Source: Phoronis australis
Lineage: Eukaryota; Phoronida; Phoronidae
Length of the DNA: 64,000 bases
NCBI GenBank assembly: GCA_002633005.1
Contig: NMRA01000161.1
Span: 545,516-609,515, forward strand
Direction: 5' to 3'
Part shown: in pieces, positions 53,001 to 62,129 of the stretch
Position numbering within the stretch: position 1 is the first letter of the stretch
How the letters are laid out: every line of letters begins with the position of its first letter
The notes under the pieces: generated by a model
The model's input: the letters and a program-made list of their open reading frames with translations, nothing else
Told to the model about the DNA's origin: nothing
Database searches by the model: none
Program-made: the position numbers and the translations under genes

Positions 53001-54363
53001 AGTCGGTGTCCCGTGTATTTGGGTGTGTGGATCGTGTTTTGTGAGTCCGTTCCCGTGTTTGTGAATCAGTGGACGGTGTTTGCAGGTCCGTGAGCCGTGT
53101 TTATGAGTCCATGGACCGTGTAGTTTAGGTACCTTGGAACAGCGTTAACTACAAAAAAGTGCACAGCACCTACTGTTCCTTTGTTAACATGTCCCAACCT
53201 CTATTGTGTAACCTGCCTCAGAGAAATACAATGGGGTGACTTGACTAATGTATACTACCACTCGTCAGTCATGTTCATACCCCCAAAGAATGCACTGAAA
53301 TTTGAATTGTCGAGTGCATCGAGTCATATAAATCCAATCAACCATTTCTGCAATATTATGTTCCGAAGTTAGCCAAATTTGGACATTTTCTTAAGGTCCT
53401 ACATGTACTTTTAAGGATGAGGTGGATGTTTCAGCAAATGTTAGAGCACGAGGGTCCCTATGGAAAGCAGTGAGAACTGATTGGGCTACCCTCATCGTAA
53501 ATATTACAATGACAGCTTATCAAGAAATCTGACCACAAACTAGCCTGGACTGTGGAGTAACCTATTTGCTAAGCTACCTTCAGATAAAGAAGCAATTTAT
53601 CTCAAATACGATACGCCATCAACTGCAAACATTTTGGGAACACTTTATGACCTCAGGTTTTGGAATTGTTATCAATTTCTTTGATTTCAACAGACTGTTA
53701 ACATACTACAGGGACTATTAGAATCATATTTCAATAATAAACTAAACTTGTTCGATTCAGAACTCAATATAGCAGTCAGGATCAGTGAAAATACAGAAAT
53801 TTCTCAACAAACCTTAAAAAAAAGGAAATTTAGTAAATCATCATCATCATGGTCTGCAGATCAAACAACTGCCATAACTGACCTACACCAGCAGAGACGA
53901 GGTGAAAGTTTGAGCAGATTTTACAGTGTGAGAAGTGAGTATTTGAAAAGCAAGACGTCTGACACATAATTCAAAGAAAATTTACCATCAAGACCTACAA
54001 TACTTATCAAACCTCTTGAAACTGCTAACATGCTGTCTGCCAAAGGAAACATCGGAATCCAAAAGAAACACTCACTGTGGAACCAGATATCAAAAGTGTT
54101 TGTAATGGTACGTCCGCGGAGATCTTCAGCTACACACTTGTACAGTCCAGAACCGGCTTCAATGAAAGGATGAGGCAATGTCAGACATCTTTCAGCGTTA
54201 CTCAGCCTAAACTCTGAGGAGATGTTCTTCCATGTACTGTTGCGATGAATACGCCAATGAACGGCGGTGAAACCATCCACATAGCATTGCAGGGTGGTGG
54301 ATACACCCTCACATCCAAACCAGAGTGTGGAGTTGTTTTCACCGTTTGTGCGATGGACGGGAC
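40519..54363 (-). CDS. Interleukin-1-receptor-like protein (Ig-Ig-TM-TIR), 6 exons found, 5' incomplete
   Basis: Exons on the minus strand (54363-54076, 50038-49825, 49664-49519, 48371-48210, 45780-45649, 41063-40519) join in phase to 495 residues ending at TAG (40519-40521). Order: Ig domain 1-96, second Ig domain 97-216, membrane helix about 228-250, juxtamembrane YYKWRLDIKLYW (very like IL-1 receptors), TIR domain about 272-425 and a Ser-rich tail. The family signals through MyD88-type adaptors to NF-kB from the plasma membrane. That role is inferred. TIR box 1 (HDVAIIF), box 2 region (RLGYGG, unlike the usual RDxxPG) and box 3 (FW) are all visible. A first Ig domain and the signal peptide were not found upstream. 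Confidence 0.88.
41197..42962. mobile_element. About 1.77-kb foldback element in the TIR intron
   Basis: The left part (GCCTTTCACACTGGCTCCGT, GTTTCAGTC, ACTTAACTT) is matched in reverse complement by the right end (42785-42962). A second, inner pair is at 41665-41725 and 42515-42578 (CATCAGCTTTGGAGT, GTGGTTAAC). No transposase is visible. The middle holds an 11-bp tandem repeat. It looks like a non-autonomous DNA element with long inverted repeats. Confidence 0.75.
42110..42153. repeat. 11-bp tandem repeat, 4 copies
   Basis: Unit CATTCCAACAA, perfect, followed by a partial fifth copy. Confidence 0.97.
43640..43800. repeat. Imperfect tandem repeat, unit about 60 bp
   Basis: GTACACCA(T/C)A(C/G)A(C/G)TCA, TGATAAGA and GGCAGT recur about three times, running into the SINE-like sequence that follows. 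Confidence 0.6.
43800..43990 (+). mobile_element. tRNA-related SINE fragment
   Basis: GTGCCAAGTGACATAAGTGT resembles an A box region. GGTTCGAGTCC at 43859-43869 is a perfect Pol III B box, spaced as in tRNA. The acceptor and anticodon stems do not fold into an intact tRNA, so I read it as a tRNA-derived SINE head in the IL-1R-like intron. Confidence 0.6.
44240..44648. repeat. 34-bp minisatellite, about 12 copies, with an N
   Basis: Unit like CTCTGCAACCAGTACAACAG with GACACTTGCTCATT. The N at 44480 interrupts one copy. The unit is not a multiple of three, so open frames crossing it are artefacts. The true array length may differ from the assembly. Confidence 0.95.
45197..45512. repeat. About 40-bp minisatellite, imperfect, 8 or so copies
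   Basis: Unit built on ATATCCATAAGCGTGCAATA with ACAAGTTTTTCTTATTAAAG. It lies 140 bp downstream of the TIR box 1 exon in the intron. Confidence 0.9.
45649..45780 (-). CDS. Exon: TIR box 1
   Basis: Acceptor ATATCTTTCAG and strong donor GTAAGT (minus strand), phase 1 at both ends, 132 bp. It encodes LKHDVAIIFNEGNEDDETFV, then a helix and FSIYDNRLGYG. The box 1 core (DVAIIFNEG) and the following strand match TIR domains of IL-1 receptors. This splits the TIR domain over two exons with a 4.6-kb intron. Confidence 0.9.
46418..46618. repeat. 41-bp minisatellite, 5 copies
   Basis: Unit GTGTTCAGTTATTACACCAC followed by TAGAGACTTGGGACTAAGGGA, with small differences. It lies in the intron between the membrane and TIR exons. 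Confidence 0.95.
46619..48209. other. Intron of the IL-1R-like gene
   Basis: Holds the dispersed repeat copy at about 47000-47230 (matches 27300-27520). The rest is AT-rich with nothing recognised. Confidence 0.5.
48210..48371 (-). CDS. Exon: transmembrane helix and juxtamembrane segment
   Basis: Acceptor TACTTTCATTTCAG and donor GTAAAG (minus strand), phase 1 at both ends, 162 bp. The helix LLGIVLGVSIFLIVLGIVLY is followed by YKWRLDIKLYWMYH, which closely resembles the conserved post-membrane segment of IL-1 receptor family members. Confidence 0.92.
49080..49400. repeat. Dispersed repeat with G-run start
   Basis: Opens with AGATTTAGGGGGGG and closes with CCCCCCTTATAGTATCCTAT and ATCCACCACTG, close to an inverted pair. 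Its right half matches 1165-1350. It lies in the intron before the membrane exon. Confidence 0.6.
49519..49664 (-). CDS. Exon: second Ig domain, C-terminal half
   Basis: Acceptor CATTTTTTAG and donor GTAGGA (minus strand), phase 2 in and phase 1 out. It reads LTLTSKLEITDIRQSDYRDY, then TC, the D-x-x-x-Y-x-C motif of an Ig fold, and ends LVKG. Confidence 0.88.
49825..50038 (-). CDS. Exon: second Ig domain, N-terminal half
   Basis: Acceptor TCTCTTTTAAAG and donor GTACGT (minus strand), phase 1 in and phase 2 out. It reads PPKRILRLPGTHVNMSCSG and DHIIWIYHNGSK, giving the first Ig cysteine and the core Trp. The domain is completed by the exon at 49519-49664. Confidence 0.87.
50039..52706. other. 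Intron of the IL-1R-like gene, nothing coding recognised
   Basis: Several open frames lack any motif or in-phase splice sites. A TCACCTGACCATGTCTTTTT block (51970) resembles TCATGTGACCATGTCTTTTT at 55271 and TCACTTGACC at 57131, an unclassified dispersed repeat. Confidence 0.5.
52707..53137. repeat. Large foldback, arms about 190-205 bp
   Basis: Left arm 52707-52914 and right arm 52950-53137 are reverse complements with scattered differences and one 20-bp gap, separated by about 35 bp. Each arm is built from repeated GACTCACAAACACGG motifs. It sits in the intron between the first and second Ig domains found. Confidence 0.9.
53530..53969 (+). pseudogene. Broken coding-like sequence of unknown origin
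   Basis: One plus-strand frame runs from about 53535 to TAA at 53967-53969 with in-frame stops (TAG near 53541 and TGA near 53680). It reads NLFAKLPSDKEAIYLKYDTP, then LGTLYDLRFWNCYQFL, and after the TGA, LLESYFNNKLNLFDSELNIA, then KKRKFSKSSSSW. The composition looks protein-like. It lies antisense in an intron of the IL-1R-like gene. I do not recognise the family. A transposon gene remnant or retropseudogene is possible. Confidence 0.35.
54076..54363 (-). CDS. Exon: Ig domain (complete)
   Basis: Acceptor GTTTTCACAG and donor GTGAGT (minus strand), phase 1 at both ends, 288 bp. It reads LWFGCEG, TTLQCYVDG, VHWRIHRNSTWKN and AGSGLYKCVAED, that is Cys, Trp and Y-x-C of an Ig fold. The next upstream exon (phase 1) was not found. 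Confidence 0.87.
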
Positions 54364-57300
54364 CTGTGAAAACATGCAACTCTCATTGATAAGTACCAAA
54401 CAAAATTGCAGGAAAGGTCACAGCATGCTGACAATATAAAACTGGGTGGATTTCCACGGCAAAATACGACAATTGACTGTTATAATTACGATAAAAAATA
54501 ACAAATTTAGCACACACTGGCAGAAAAGTGAAACTTTCTTTCACCTCTTTTTGATAGAACGTTCGTATTTAAACCAAATGCTTTCTAACTCTCAGGAAAC
54601 CAAAAGAGAGGCTTTTGTAGTATAAGCACATGTTACAAACCAACCTTGCCTGACTGTATTGAAATATTGCTCTACCTAAGTTCTGTTGAGTGTATCTATC
54701 TTTACTTTATAAACAACATTCAAAAGTTTGTTTTTGAAGCATAAAAATATGCTCATGAATAACGAAATTAAAAAAACTAGTGCTATTTGTGCTCCAGCAA
54801 ACCAGAAACACATGGCTCTCAGCCAACCACCAATCTGTCACCAGCATAACTGATATGACTTCATAAGTGGAATCATAAGAGGATAACCTTAAAGGTAACC
54901 TGTCTGATAATGACTCATGTGTCAGGTATAGTTTCAGTTTCAATATTTCCTAATGCAGTAACAAGCCAACTTGCTGATCCAGGTCACAAGCAATAACAAA
55001 CTGTCAGTTCTTTTGGAGCCTTGAAATCGCCTCCTGACTAAAGAACAATTTCTGACAAATTTCACAACAGTAAGTGGTCTAGTGTGATGCAAGACAGTTC
55101 ATGCAGTTCATAACTTCTTTAAGGATATGTCAGAACTATTCAACAAGTTTGTGTATTTGACAAAATCTAAAACATTAAAAAATTCATTGTAATGAAAGAG
55201 CACATTTTCTGGAAGAAGAAAACCTGTCAAAATTCATTTTTGATCATACATCAATCTGCCATGAATAGGGTCATGTGACCATGTCTTTTTAGTAGAATTT
55301 AGAAAAAATAAATGAAGCAATAAAATGAACAATTTTACTTAAAATAAGTGTTCCAGATGAAATGTCAGAAATACAGTTGCGGTTTTCAAAATAAGCATTT
55401 CGTCTACACTGTATGCAATTTTTGATATTTTTTTCAAATAAATAGTAAATGCCCTATTTTAATAGTCTCTCATGCAAAACTAGAACATTTTAAAAAATAT
55501 CCTAAAAAGATTTCTGAGAACATTGCATAAAGCACATTTTCCCATCCAAATACACAGAGCCATTAATTTTATTAATTTGTTCAAACCAGCAATAGAAGAC
55601 GCAAGTAAACCTATTAGTTACCAACATGCCTAAGATCATTATTATTGATATCAGAAATCACACGGCCACAGGCAAGACACTCAATTTTAAGTTTAGGTCA
55701 TCAACAATAATCTTAAAAGAAAGTGCTGTGAAGAGCAATACATGGTGAAATCAAATAAAAATTTAAAGATGAGTTTGAAAACGAAACCAAGAACATCAAA
55801 AAATAAGACCCTGATGCTTAAAACTAACATGTTAGAAAGCCATAAGGAGATCTATTTACAAACCAAATTTGAAAAGATTTCGTCAAAGGATTGGGGCGCG
55901 AGAGCTCTGCAAACATAATTCGAAAAATGGCCGTCATCATTGCGCCATCCCGCGCCTGGTTTCAGCCAAAAATAAAAGTCGTGACCAAGTAAACACTGGA
56001 CATAAATTTCATGTCCACCAGACAAAAAACGTGATCTCTGCACTAAGGCGCAGCTATAAATACCTACTCAACAAAAGAACAGTCGGCTGAGTAGTAAATC
56101 TCAAATATTGCGAGAACGGTCAGTCATAGCAAGAAACAGGTTCCAAATTGCTAATAGCGTTTGAAAAGATCTATCAACATATCAAATTTCAGACAGATTC
56201 GTCAAGGGATGCCGAAGATATAACACAAAAACACATTTAATTAGAGACCAGTCATAGGAAAGTAACGAGTAACTCGAGAATGGTTAACAGCTGGAGATAA
56301 ACAAATGAATTTGACAATAGCTCATTTGATGATCGATTTAAAAAGAAAAAATCGTAAAAATCCCACCAGAAACAGCGAAGCTATGACTCCACAAACAAAA
56401 CATAGAAAAATGGCTGCTTCAGCGCCATGTTTCCGATTTAAACCAAAACGACAAGCTTTGAGACATTCACGTAACACAAGTAGTGTGTAAATTACACCTT
56501 GATCCGAAAAGAATTGCATTCTGTAATATGCAAACACAGACACAACACAGACACATACAAAAAAATAATAAAAAAACTTGATGACATAGCAACATACTGT
56601 ACTTGGAGAAATTTCATTCACTAATAAATAAGGGGAATCAGAATACCAACTTACACCACTGGGGACAGTACCACTCCAATGTGAACACATTGTATAAAGA
56701 AGAAAAATGAATGCAAAGAATTTTCTCAATTAAACTCAATCTCGCTAAGGCACACAAAAATGTTTTGTAGAACAGGCAACAATGAACTCTTGTTCTTCAG
56801 CGGATGCCTGATTCTCAAAACACTTAGAGGGAAACCTCCAGAGATGCACCAATCGCTGCAGGACAAGGAAATACCAGACACATGACTAATGGAGTTTTCT
56901 TCGAAAAATAAAAAGACACGGATGAAGCATAAGGGAAAGACAAGGGATGTGAACAAGCTTTCCATCAGGAAATCACTTAAAAGGATATTAAATGCTAACA
57001 TATTAACAGATGAGCAATTCCGTGAAAAGGACAACCTCGAGACAGAAGCCCAGACTCACTAGTTTCGGGATTTATATTTGACTGTCCTATAACTTTCAAT
57101 TTTTTACCTAAATGGATCCATTTTTGGGGTCACTTGACCCTATTGGACTTTTCAAAAAAGTATTTCCAGAAAAGTTATAGTTTACAATGCCATCTAGTTA
57201 TTCGTAGTAGAATTCAACTAATTAAAACCAGACAGTTAGACCACCTTAATGTAAATAAAACAAAATATGAATTTTATGAACTTATTGTTTTTTTCTGTTG

Positions 57301-58392
57301 GGGCTCCACCGTGACATTTGTAAAGAAATGCTTAGCTTTTGAAAAAGTCAAGATGCAAAAATATTCATACAAATGAATTCCTAAGGTGCTCTAGAGTATA
57401 AATAATAAGAGACCCAAGTTGCTGTTGCGTTGAAATCTGAACATGTTATTTCTGCTCTGACCTGCAATGCTGTGTTTTGTGTTGAAAAAGCCTATTCTGG
57501 GAATTTTTAAGCGGTAGCAATCCGTCACCTACTTTATTAAGCATTTTTGTCACATATCACTGATTGTAGTCAATCTACATTTTTCAGTGTCTGGGGTCAT
57601 TGGGGTCTGTAATAAAATGATTTCATAGCAAATGATTACATGGTCTCATCTTACATATTTTTGTTCCCGCAATCTTTTTAAGAATTTTTTTCTGCTGAGC
57701 TTTGAGGAGATTAAACAGGCATTTAGAAACAAATGAGGATATTGTTGGAGACCACACGAAGAACATATGCCACTGGGAGAATATATAATATATCTACCAG
57801 AATATTCTCTGAAACTCAAACAATGCCATCGCAGATTAAGGTATACATAATTTTACGTGCCCATACTATGATGTGACATGCTTTCAAGAGTGACACCTAT
57901 GGTGCATCGACAGGTGACACAGCAAGGATTGGTTGAAACAGGGTTTAGCATCCTTTTACAGAAGAATTCACCTTAGTTTAGGCCGCATGCTGAAATTAAC
58001 TTAGATTGCTTATAACATTCGCATGTCAGGGCCATAAATTTGACAATGCTGACGAACTTTGAATGATCATGACTCACTCAGTGCCTTTTTTCATCTATGC
58101 ATTACTATTACTTTGGCAACAGTAAAACTTTAATAAACATTAAAATTACAAAATCTTAATGCAAAATAATGACAAGTACGACAGTACTAGTAGTTGTTCA
58201 AGTGTGTGTTGAGTGCCCTACACATCATGAGCCCTTTTCAATTTGAAAAAATGACTTACACTTACCCAAGACAAACCTTAAATTTCAATCAATTTAAAGA
58301 TTCAAAGTTTGGAAGCTGAGACAAATCTTACAGACTTAATTAAAAAATGAACAAGCACCAGGGCTTGAAACAGCACTGGTCAGATTAAAGAG
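54364..58392. other. Upstream region or large intron, nothing firm
   Basis: A first Ig domain, signal peptide and promoter of the IL-1R-like gene are expected here or further right. A good minus-strand acceptor (TATTTCCTTGTCCTGCAG, about 56860) precedes a frame with KCFENQASAEEQEFIVACST that could be the start of an Ig domain, but it hits a stop and has no clear donor. Two related blocks near 55900 and 56400 share AAAATGGC(C/T)G and look like a repeat. Confidence 0.4.
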
Positions 58393-58474
58393 GTCCCGAA
58401 TTTAGAGAAGCAGGTAGTCACTAAATAACGGGCCCGTTACTTAGTGGATGAAACTGGTTCTCTAAATCAGGGAC
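58393..58474. repeat. Palindromic repeat, copy 1
   Basis: The arms GTCCCGAATTTAGAG and CTCTAAATCAGGGAC enclose the palindromic core CTAAATAACGGGCCCGTTAC. A second copy is at 60078-60162. Confidence 0.85.
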
Positions 58475-58758
58475 TGCTATATCCAGCCAGTGCCCCTGAA
58501 ACTTATAGCATGAGGTCATCTCACCAAATGTGACGAGACAAAATCTCCAGGACGCCCAATGGGAAATGAAGTCTGCAAAGCAATGAAACCCTGTATGGGG
58601 GTGCAAAAGTTCTGGCCCCCACAAACAAAGCATAATCAAAAATGAATAAAAAAACGAGATACCTAATTCACAGGCCTCCTCAGCTTCTAATCGTCCCCGA
58701 TACACTATAGTACTACAAGGCATGACACTCGGGACTAGAAATTCTACGGGTGCTTCAT

Positions 58759-59280
58759 TTCAGCCGTCCATATCAAACACAAAACAATAAATTAACACAA
58801 AACAGGGGTTCAAAAAAACATGAGCAATTGTTCTTTTTTCTAATACCATTTACACTGTTCTGTTCCAGAGAGTTCGCAACAAATTCGCTGTCAAAGCACA
58901 AAATCTTTCCAAAAAGCCCATGTGAACTAACTACTTTGTCACACGGAAATTGCCGATTTGTCACCAAAAGTCACGACATCGATAATTCCACATTTAGCCA
59001 GACCATTTGGTAACCTTCTGTGATGAACCGACAATTGCAGTCTCTCCGTAACTCATCGGATAATTCCGTACCATACTTGACGTTGAACCAACTCATGACA
59101 AAGAAGTTAGTACGCATGGTCTTCTCGGGAAGATTTTTGTGCTTTGACCACGAATTTGTTGCGAACTTGCAGCAGCAGGACACTGTAAGTGGTATTAGAA
59201 GAAAGAACAATTGCTAATTGTTTGTTGAGCCCGTTTTGTGTAAATTTATTGAGTTTTGTGTTTGATATGGACGGCTAAAG
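58759..59280. repeat. Foldback element, arms over 200 bp
   Basis: The left arm from 58759 (CAGCCGTCCATATCAAACAC and on) is the reverse complement of the right arm ending at 59280 (TTTGATATGGACGGCTAAAG). Inner matches include AGCAATTGTTCTTT and TTCGCAACAAATTCG. No coding capacity. Confidence 0.88.
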
Positions 59281-59299
59281 TTAAGCAATTCTATTCCGA

Positions 59300-59589
59300 G
59301 TGGCATACCTTGTAGTATGTGTATGTAATGTATGTATATATAGAGTGTCATACCTTGTAGTATGTGAATGTAATGTAATGTATATATAGAGTGTCATACC
59401 TTGTAGTATGTGAATGTAATGTATGTATATATAGAGTGTCATACCTTGTAGTATGTGTATGTAATGTATGTATATATAGAGTGGCGTACCTTGTAGTATG
59501 TGTATGTAATGTATGTATATATAGAGTGTCATACCTTGTAGTATGTGTATGTAATGTATGTATATATAGAGTGTCATACCTTGTAGTAT
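59300..59589. repeat. 47-bp minisatellite, about 6 copies
   Basis: Unit GTGTCATACCTTGTAGTATG with TGTATGTAATGTATGTATATATAGA, nearly exact. It ends at the N at 59590. Confidence 0.95.
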
Positions 59590-59590
59590 N

Positions 59591-59850
59591 ACTCATGACA
59601 AAGTTAGTATGCATGGGCTTCTTGGGAAGATTTTTGTGCTTTGACCGCGAATTTGTTGCGAACTTGCAGCAGCAGGACACTGTAAGTGGTATTAGAAGAA
59701 AGAACAATTGCTAATTGTTTGTTGAGCCCGTTTTGTGTTAATTTATTGAGTTTTGTGTTTGATATGTACGGCTAAAGTTAAGCAATTCTATTCCGAGTGT
59801 CATACCTTGTAGTATGTGTATGTAATGTATGTGTATATATAGAGTGTATT
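59591..59850. repeat. Second copy of the foldback right arm plus minisatellite start
   Basis: From the N onward the sequence repeats 59092-59345 (ACTCATGACAAAG through GGCTAAAGTTAAGCAATTCT and one minisatellite unit). The copy starts exactly at the N, which suggests an assembly join rather than a biological duplication. Confidence 0.85.
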
Positions 59851-60077
59851 GGGCCATTGGGTACGATCAGAAACTGAGGACGCCTGTGATCTAATTCAAT
59901 AATTGTAGAACCTGCCAGCTCAGAACAACGAGTGAGTGGAAACCCAGAGGTAACCTGGGGGACCACAGAAAATTAAGTTATTGTGTGCCCGTCAATTTCT
60001 CACTTGGACAAACCCCAAAAAGATAGTTTTCCTTTTGCGTTTTAAAACCGCCACTAACTGGCATTGGTTGGATATGA

Positions 60078-60162
60078 CGGTCCTTGATTTAGAGAACCAG
60101 TTCATCCACTAAATAACGGGGCCGTTATTCAGTAATTGCCTGGTTCTCTAAATCAGGGGCCG
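60078..60162. repeat. Palindromic repeat, copy 2
   Basis: TTGATTTAGAGAACCAG and CTGGTTCTCTAAATCAG (written in the arm orientation of the right side) flank ACTAAATAACGGGGCCGTTA. It matches the copy at 58393-58474. Confidence 0.85.
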
Positions 60163-61029
60163 CTTTATCCACTACTAGGCCTACCAGCACAAACAGAAAC
60201 AATGCAAGATTCATTGGTAACATTACATAGGCCTACCTGTTTTATTTCTTGATCCAGAGTGGCAAGTCGTAAAAGAATGAATTTGACTAGGAATGGATAT
60301 CGCAAATGCGAATAGAGCTATGCAAAAACAAGAACACGAATGCATGGCAAAGACGTGCGATTAAAGTCGTCGACAAGAACAAATATCCACCTCTGACCCA
60401 TACAAAGAGCTAACAACTGCACAAACATTTGGGGGTTTTCCGAGAAACTGCATAAGGCTGCTTTAATAATACACCGATAAAATTAATGATATTTTTTCAT
60501 TTAATTTTGCCTTTTTTATACCAAGTTAACTATAAAATCTAAATATAACTCAATAAAAAGAGACAAGTGTAAAATAAAATTTAAGTACAGCTTATTTGAT
60601 GATTGTTAATAATAAATTCGGTCATTGATTTTGACCTGACAATTGGTCAACGAAGTACTCTCAAAGCTAACTTATAGGCCTATTGATTTTTATTTTTCAA
60701 AGAAAATAAATGACTACCATTAAATTTTTATATATCCTAAAAACCTGCCCTTATACGATGTTCACTTTGAATTAAGTACCCTAAACTTTCTGTAACTCTG
60801 ATGCTTTTAGAAAACTTTCTTTCTGGCTTTAATAACACATAATTATCTCCCTTGGAAATGGGAATTCCGCAAACTTCCGGTTTTTCCTTGTTTTGGATGG
60901 CCAGTAGCTAGTCGATAGCTTTATTGTGGCGGAATAGGTCTCTCCTAGTCGGTAAACCAGTTCTTAAACAGAGCTCTGTTTAAGAGCTGAGTATTAACTA
61001 CCCATCAGGTAGCTGGTAGTTATCTAGCC
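60163..61029. other. Probable promoter and 5' UTR of the MITD1-like gene
   Basis: No other gene is seen. The stretch 60840-61029 is less AT-rich and leads to the ATG at 61030. A transcription start was not resolved. Confidence 0.35.
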
Positions 61030-61165
61030 ATGAACAAACTTGCTGGTTTGGACGGAGCTGGGGCATTATTAAAACGTGCTGTTGAACTTGACCAGAAGCA
61101 GGATTACGCATCTTGTTTGCTTTGCTACCAAGAAGGTGTCGGGTTACTCATGGATGTATTGAGAG
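61030..61165 (+). CDS. MITD1: First exon of a MITD1-like gene (MIT domain start)
   Basis: ATG at 61030, donor GTGACC at 61166 (phase 1), 136 bp. It encodes LLKRAVELDQKQDYASCLLC and YQEGVGLLMDVLRG. This matches the MIT-domain start of MITD1, in which LKRAVELD, CYQEG and LL..VL(K/R)G are conserved, with the exon ending at the same Gly. MITD1 binds ESCRT-III at the midbody and acts in abscission during cytokinesis. Other MIT proteins are possible, but the CYQEG spacing favours MITD1. Later exons were not seen up to 64000. Two elements occupy the first intron. Confidence 0.8.
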
Positions 61166-61232
61166 GTGACCAATTTGATTTCATCTCGGACACTTCCACC
61201 GTCCCTGCTTAGCAGTAGAGATGGTGATGTAC

Positions 61233-61860
61233 CCATAGGTTCTTCAAAGTTACGTTGCTATTACTTAGACAGTGACCACCATCTTTAGCTGGCTCAACAG
61301 AGACAGTGAAGCTCCTGTAAGCACTTCATAATCATACACCGTCAGCTTTTCAGCAAATCATGCCTCATGTTATTATTAGTATGCGTAGAGGGACACCTTA
61401 GGAGGCTGTCCATGTTTTTAATTCCTTCCAAAGTCGAACAAATGTATCCGTTATCAATCTTTTTCTTCTAGCAGTACTTCATTCAGTTCCCAAAATGGTA
61501 ACTCCTTGTAACTGGCCAAGGCTGTGCACGCCAGGGGATATGACGTAATACCTCATACCATGCGCAGTGTTAAAAATGGCTAGTTTCTTATTTTGGGAAC
61601 TGAACGAAAGACTACTCAAAGAAAAGGTTTGATGATGGTAATATTTGTTCTGGTCGGAAGGAATTAAAGACATCAACTCCCTAAGGTGTCCCTCTATGTG
61701 CAAAAGGTACTTATAACAACGTGACTTAGATTTTTAAATCAGTATAAGGCATAATTTTCTGAATAGTTTCCTGCGTATGAAATGTGCATAGGAGCTTCAC
61801 CGTCTCTACTGAGCCAGCTAGAGACAGTGGTCACTGTTTACGTTCCTATAAGTACCTATT
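61233..61860. mobile_element. Palindromic (foldback) element in MITD1-like intron 1
   Basis: Nested inverted pairs lie at 61266-61322 and 61790-61840 (TAGCTGGCTCA), at 61382-61400 and 61680-61697 (AGAGGGACACCTTA), and at 61472-61500 and 61590-61612 (AGTTCCCAAAAT). The whole 630 bp can fold on itself. GCGTATAGAGGGACACCTTA repeats once more at 61861. No coding frame. Confidence 0.8.
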
Positions 61861-62129
61861 GCGTATAGAGGGACACCTTAGGAGGTCTCTATCCTGTTTA
61901 GATTACGACATTTGTTGGACTTCAGTACAAGACTGAAGATTTATTATGCTTTTTTCAGGTCCCACTTCACGTAGTGCTTTTTGGTCTGGCATCTATGTGG
62001 TCTTGAAAGGAGTAGCAAAATTGAAAAGGTTCAGTTTCACGCTCCTAACTTTGTTTTGAATGATTGTGAATCACCCTACAATGTTGTACAATCATATGCA
62101 AATTCTTTCCCCCTCATAACTGTTGTTTT

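Noticed and set aside
55852-56043. Minus-strand frame with a Y-x-C motif, considered as a first Ig domain
   Set aside because: Other Ig landmarks are missing, and the sequence resembles a repeat block at about 56400.
56731-56860. Possible first Ig exon of the IL-1R-like gene after a strong acceptor
   Set aside because: A stop follows before any good donor, and the Ig Trp is absent. Kept only as a lead.
59281-59714. Open frames on both strands
   Set aside because: Produced by the 47-bp minisatellite and its false copy after the N.
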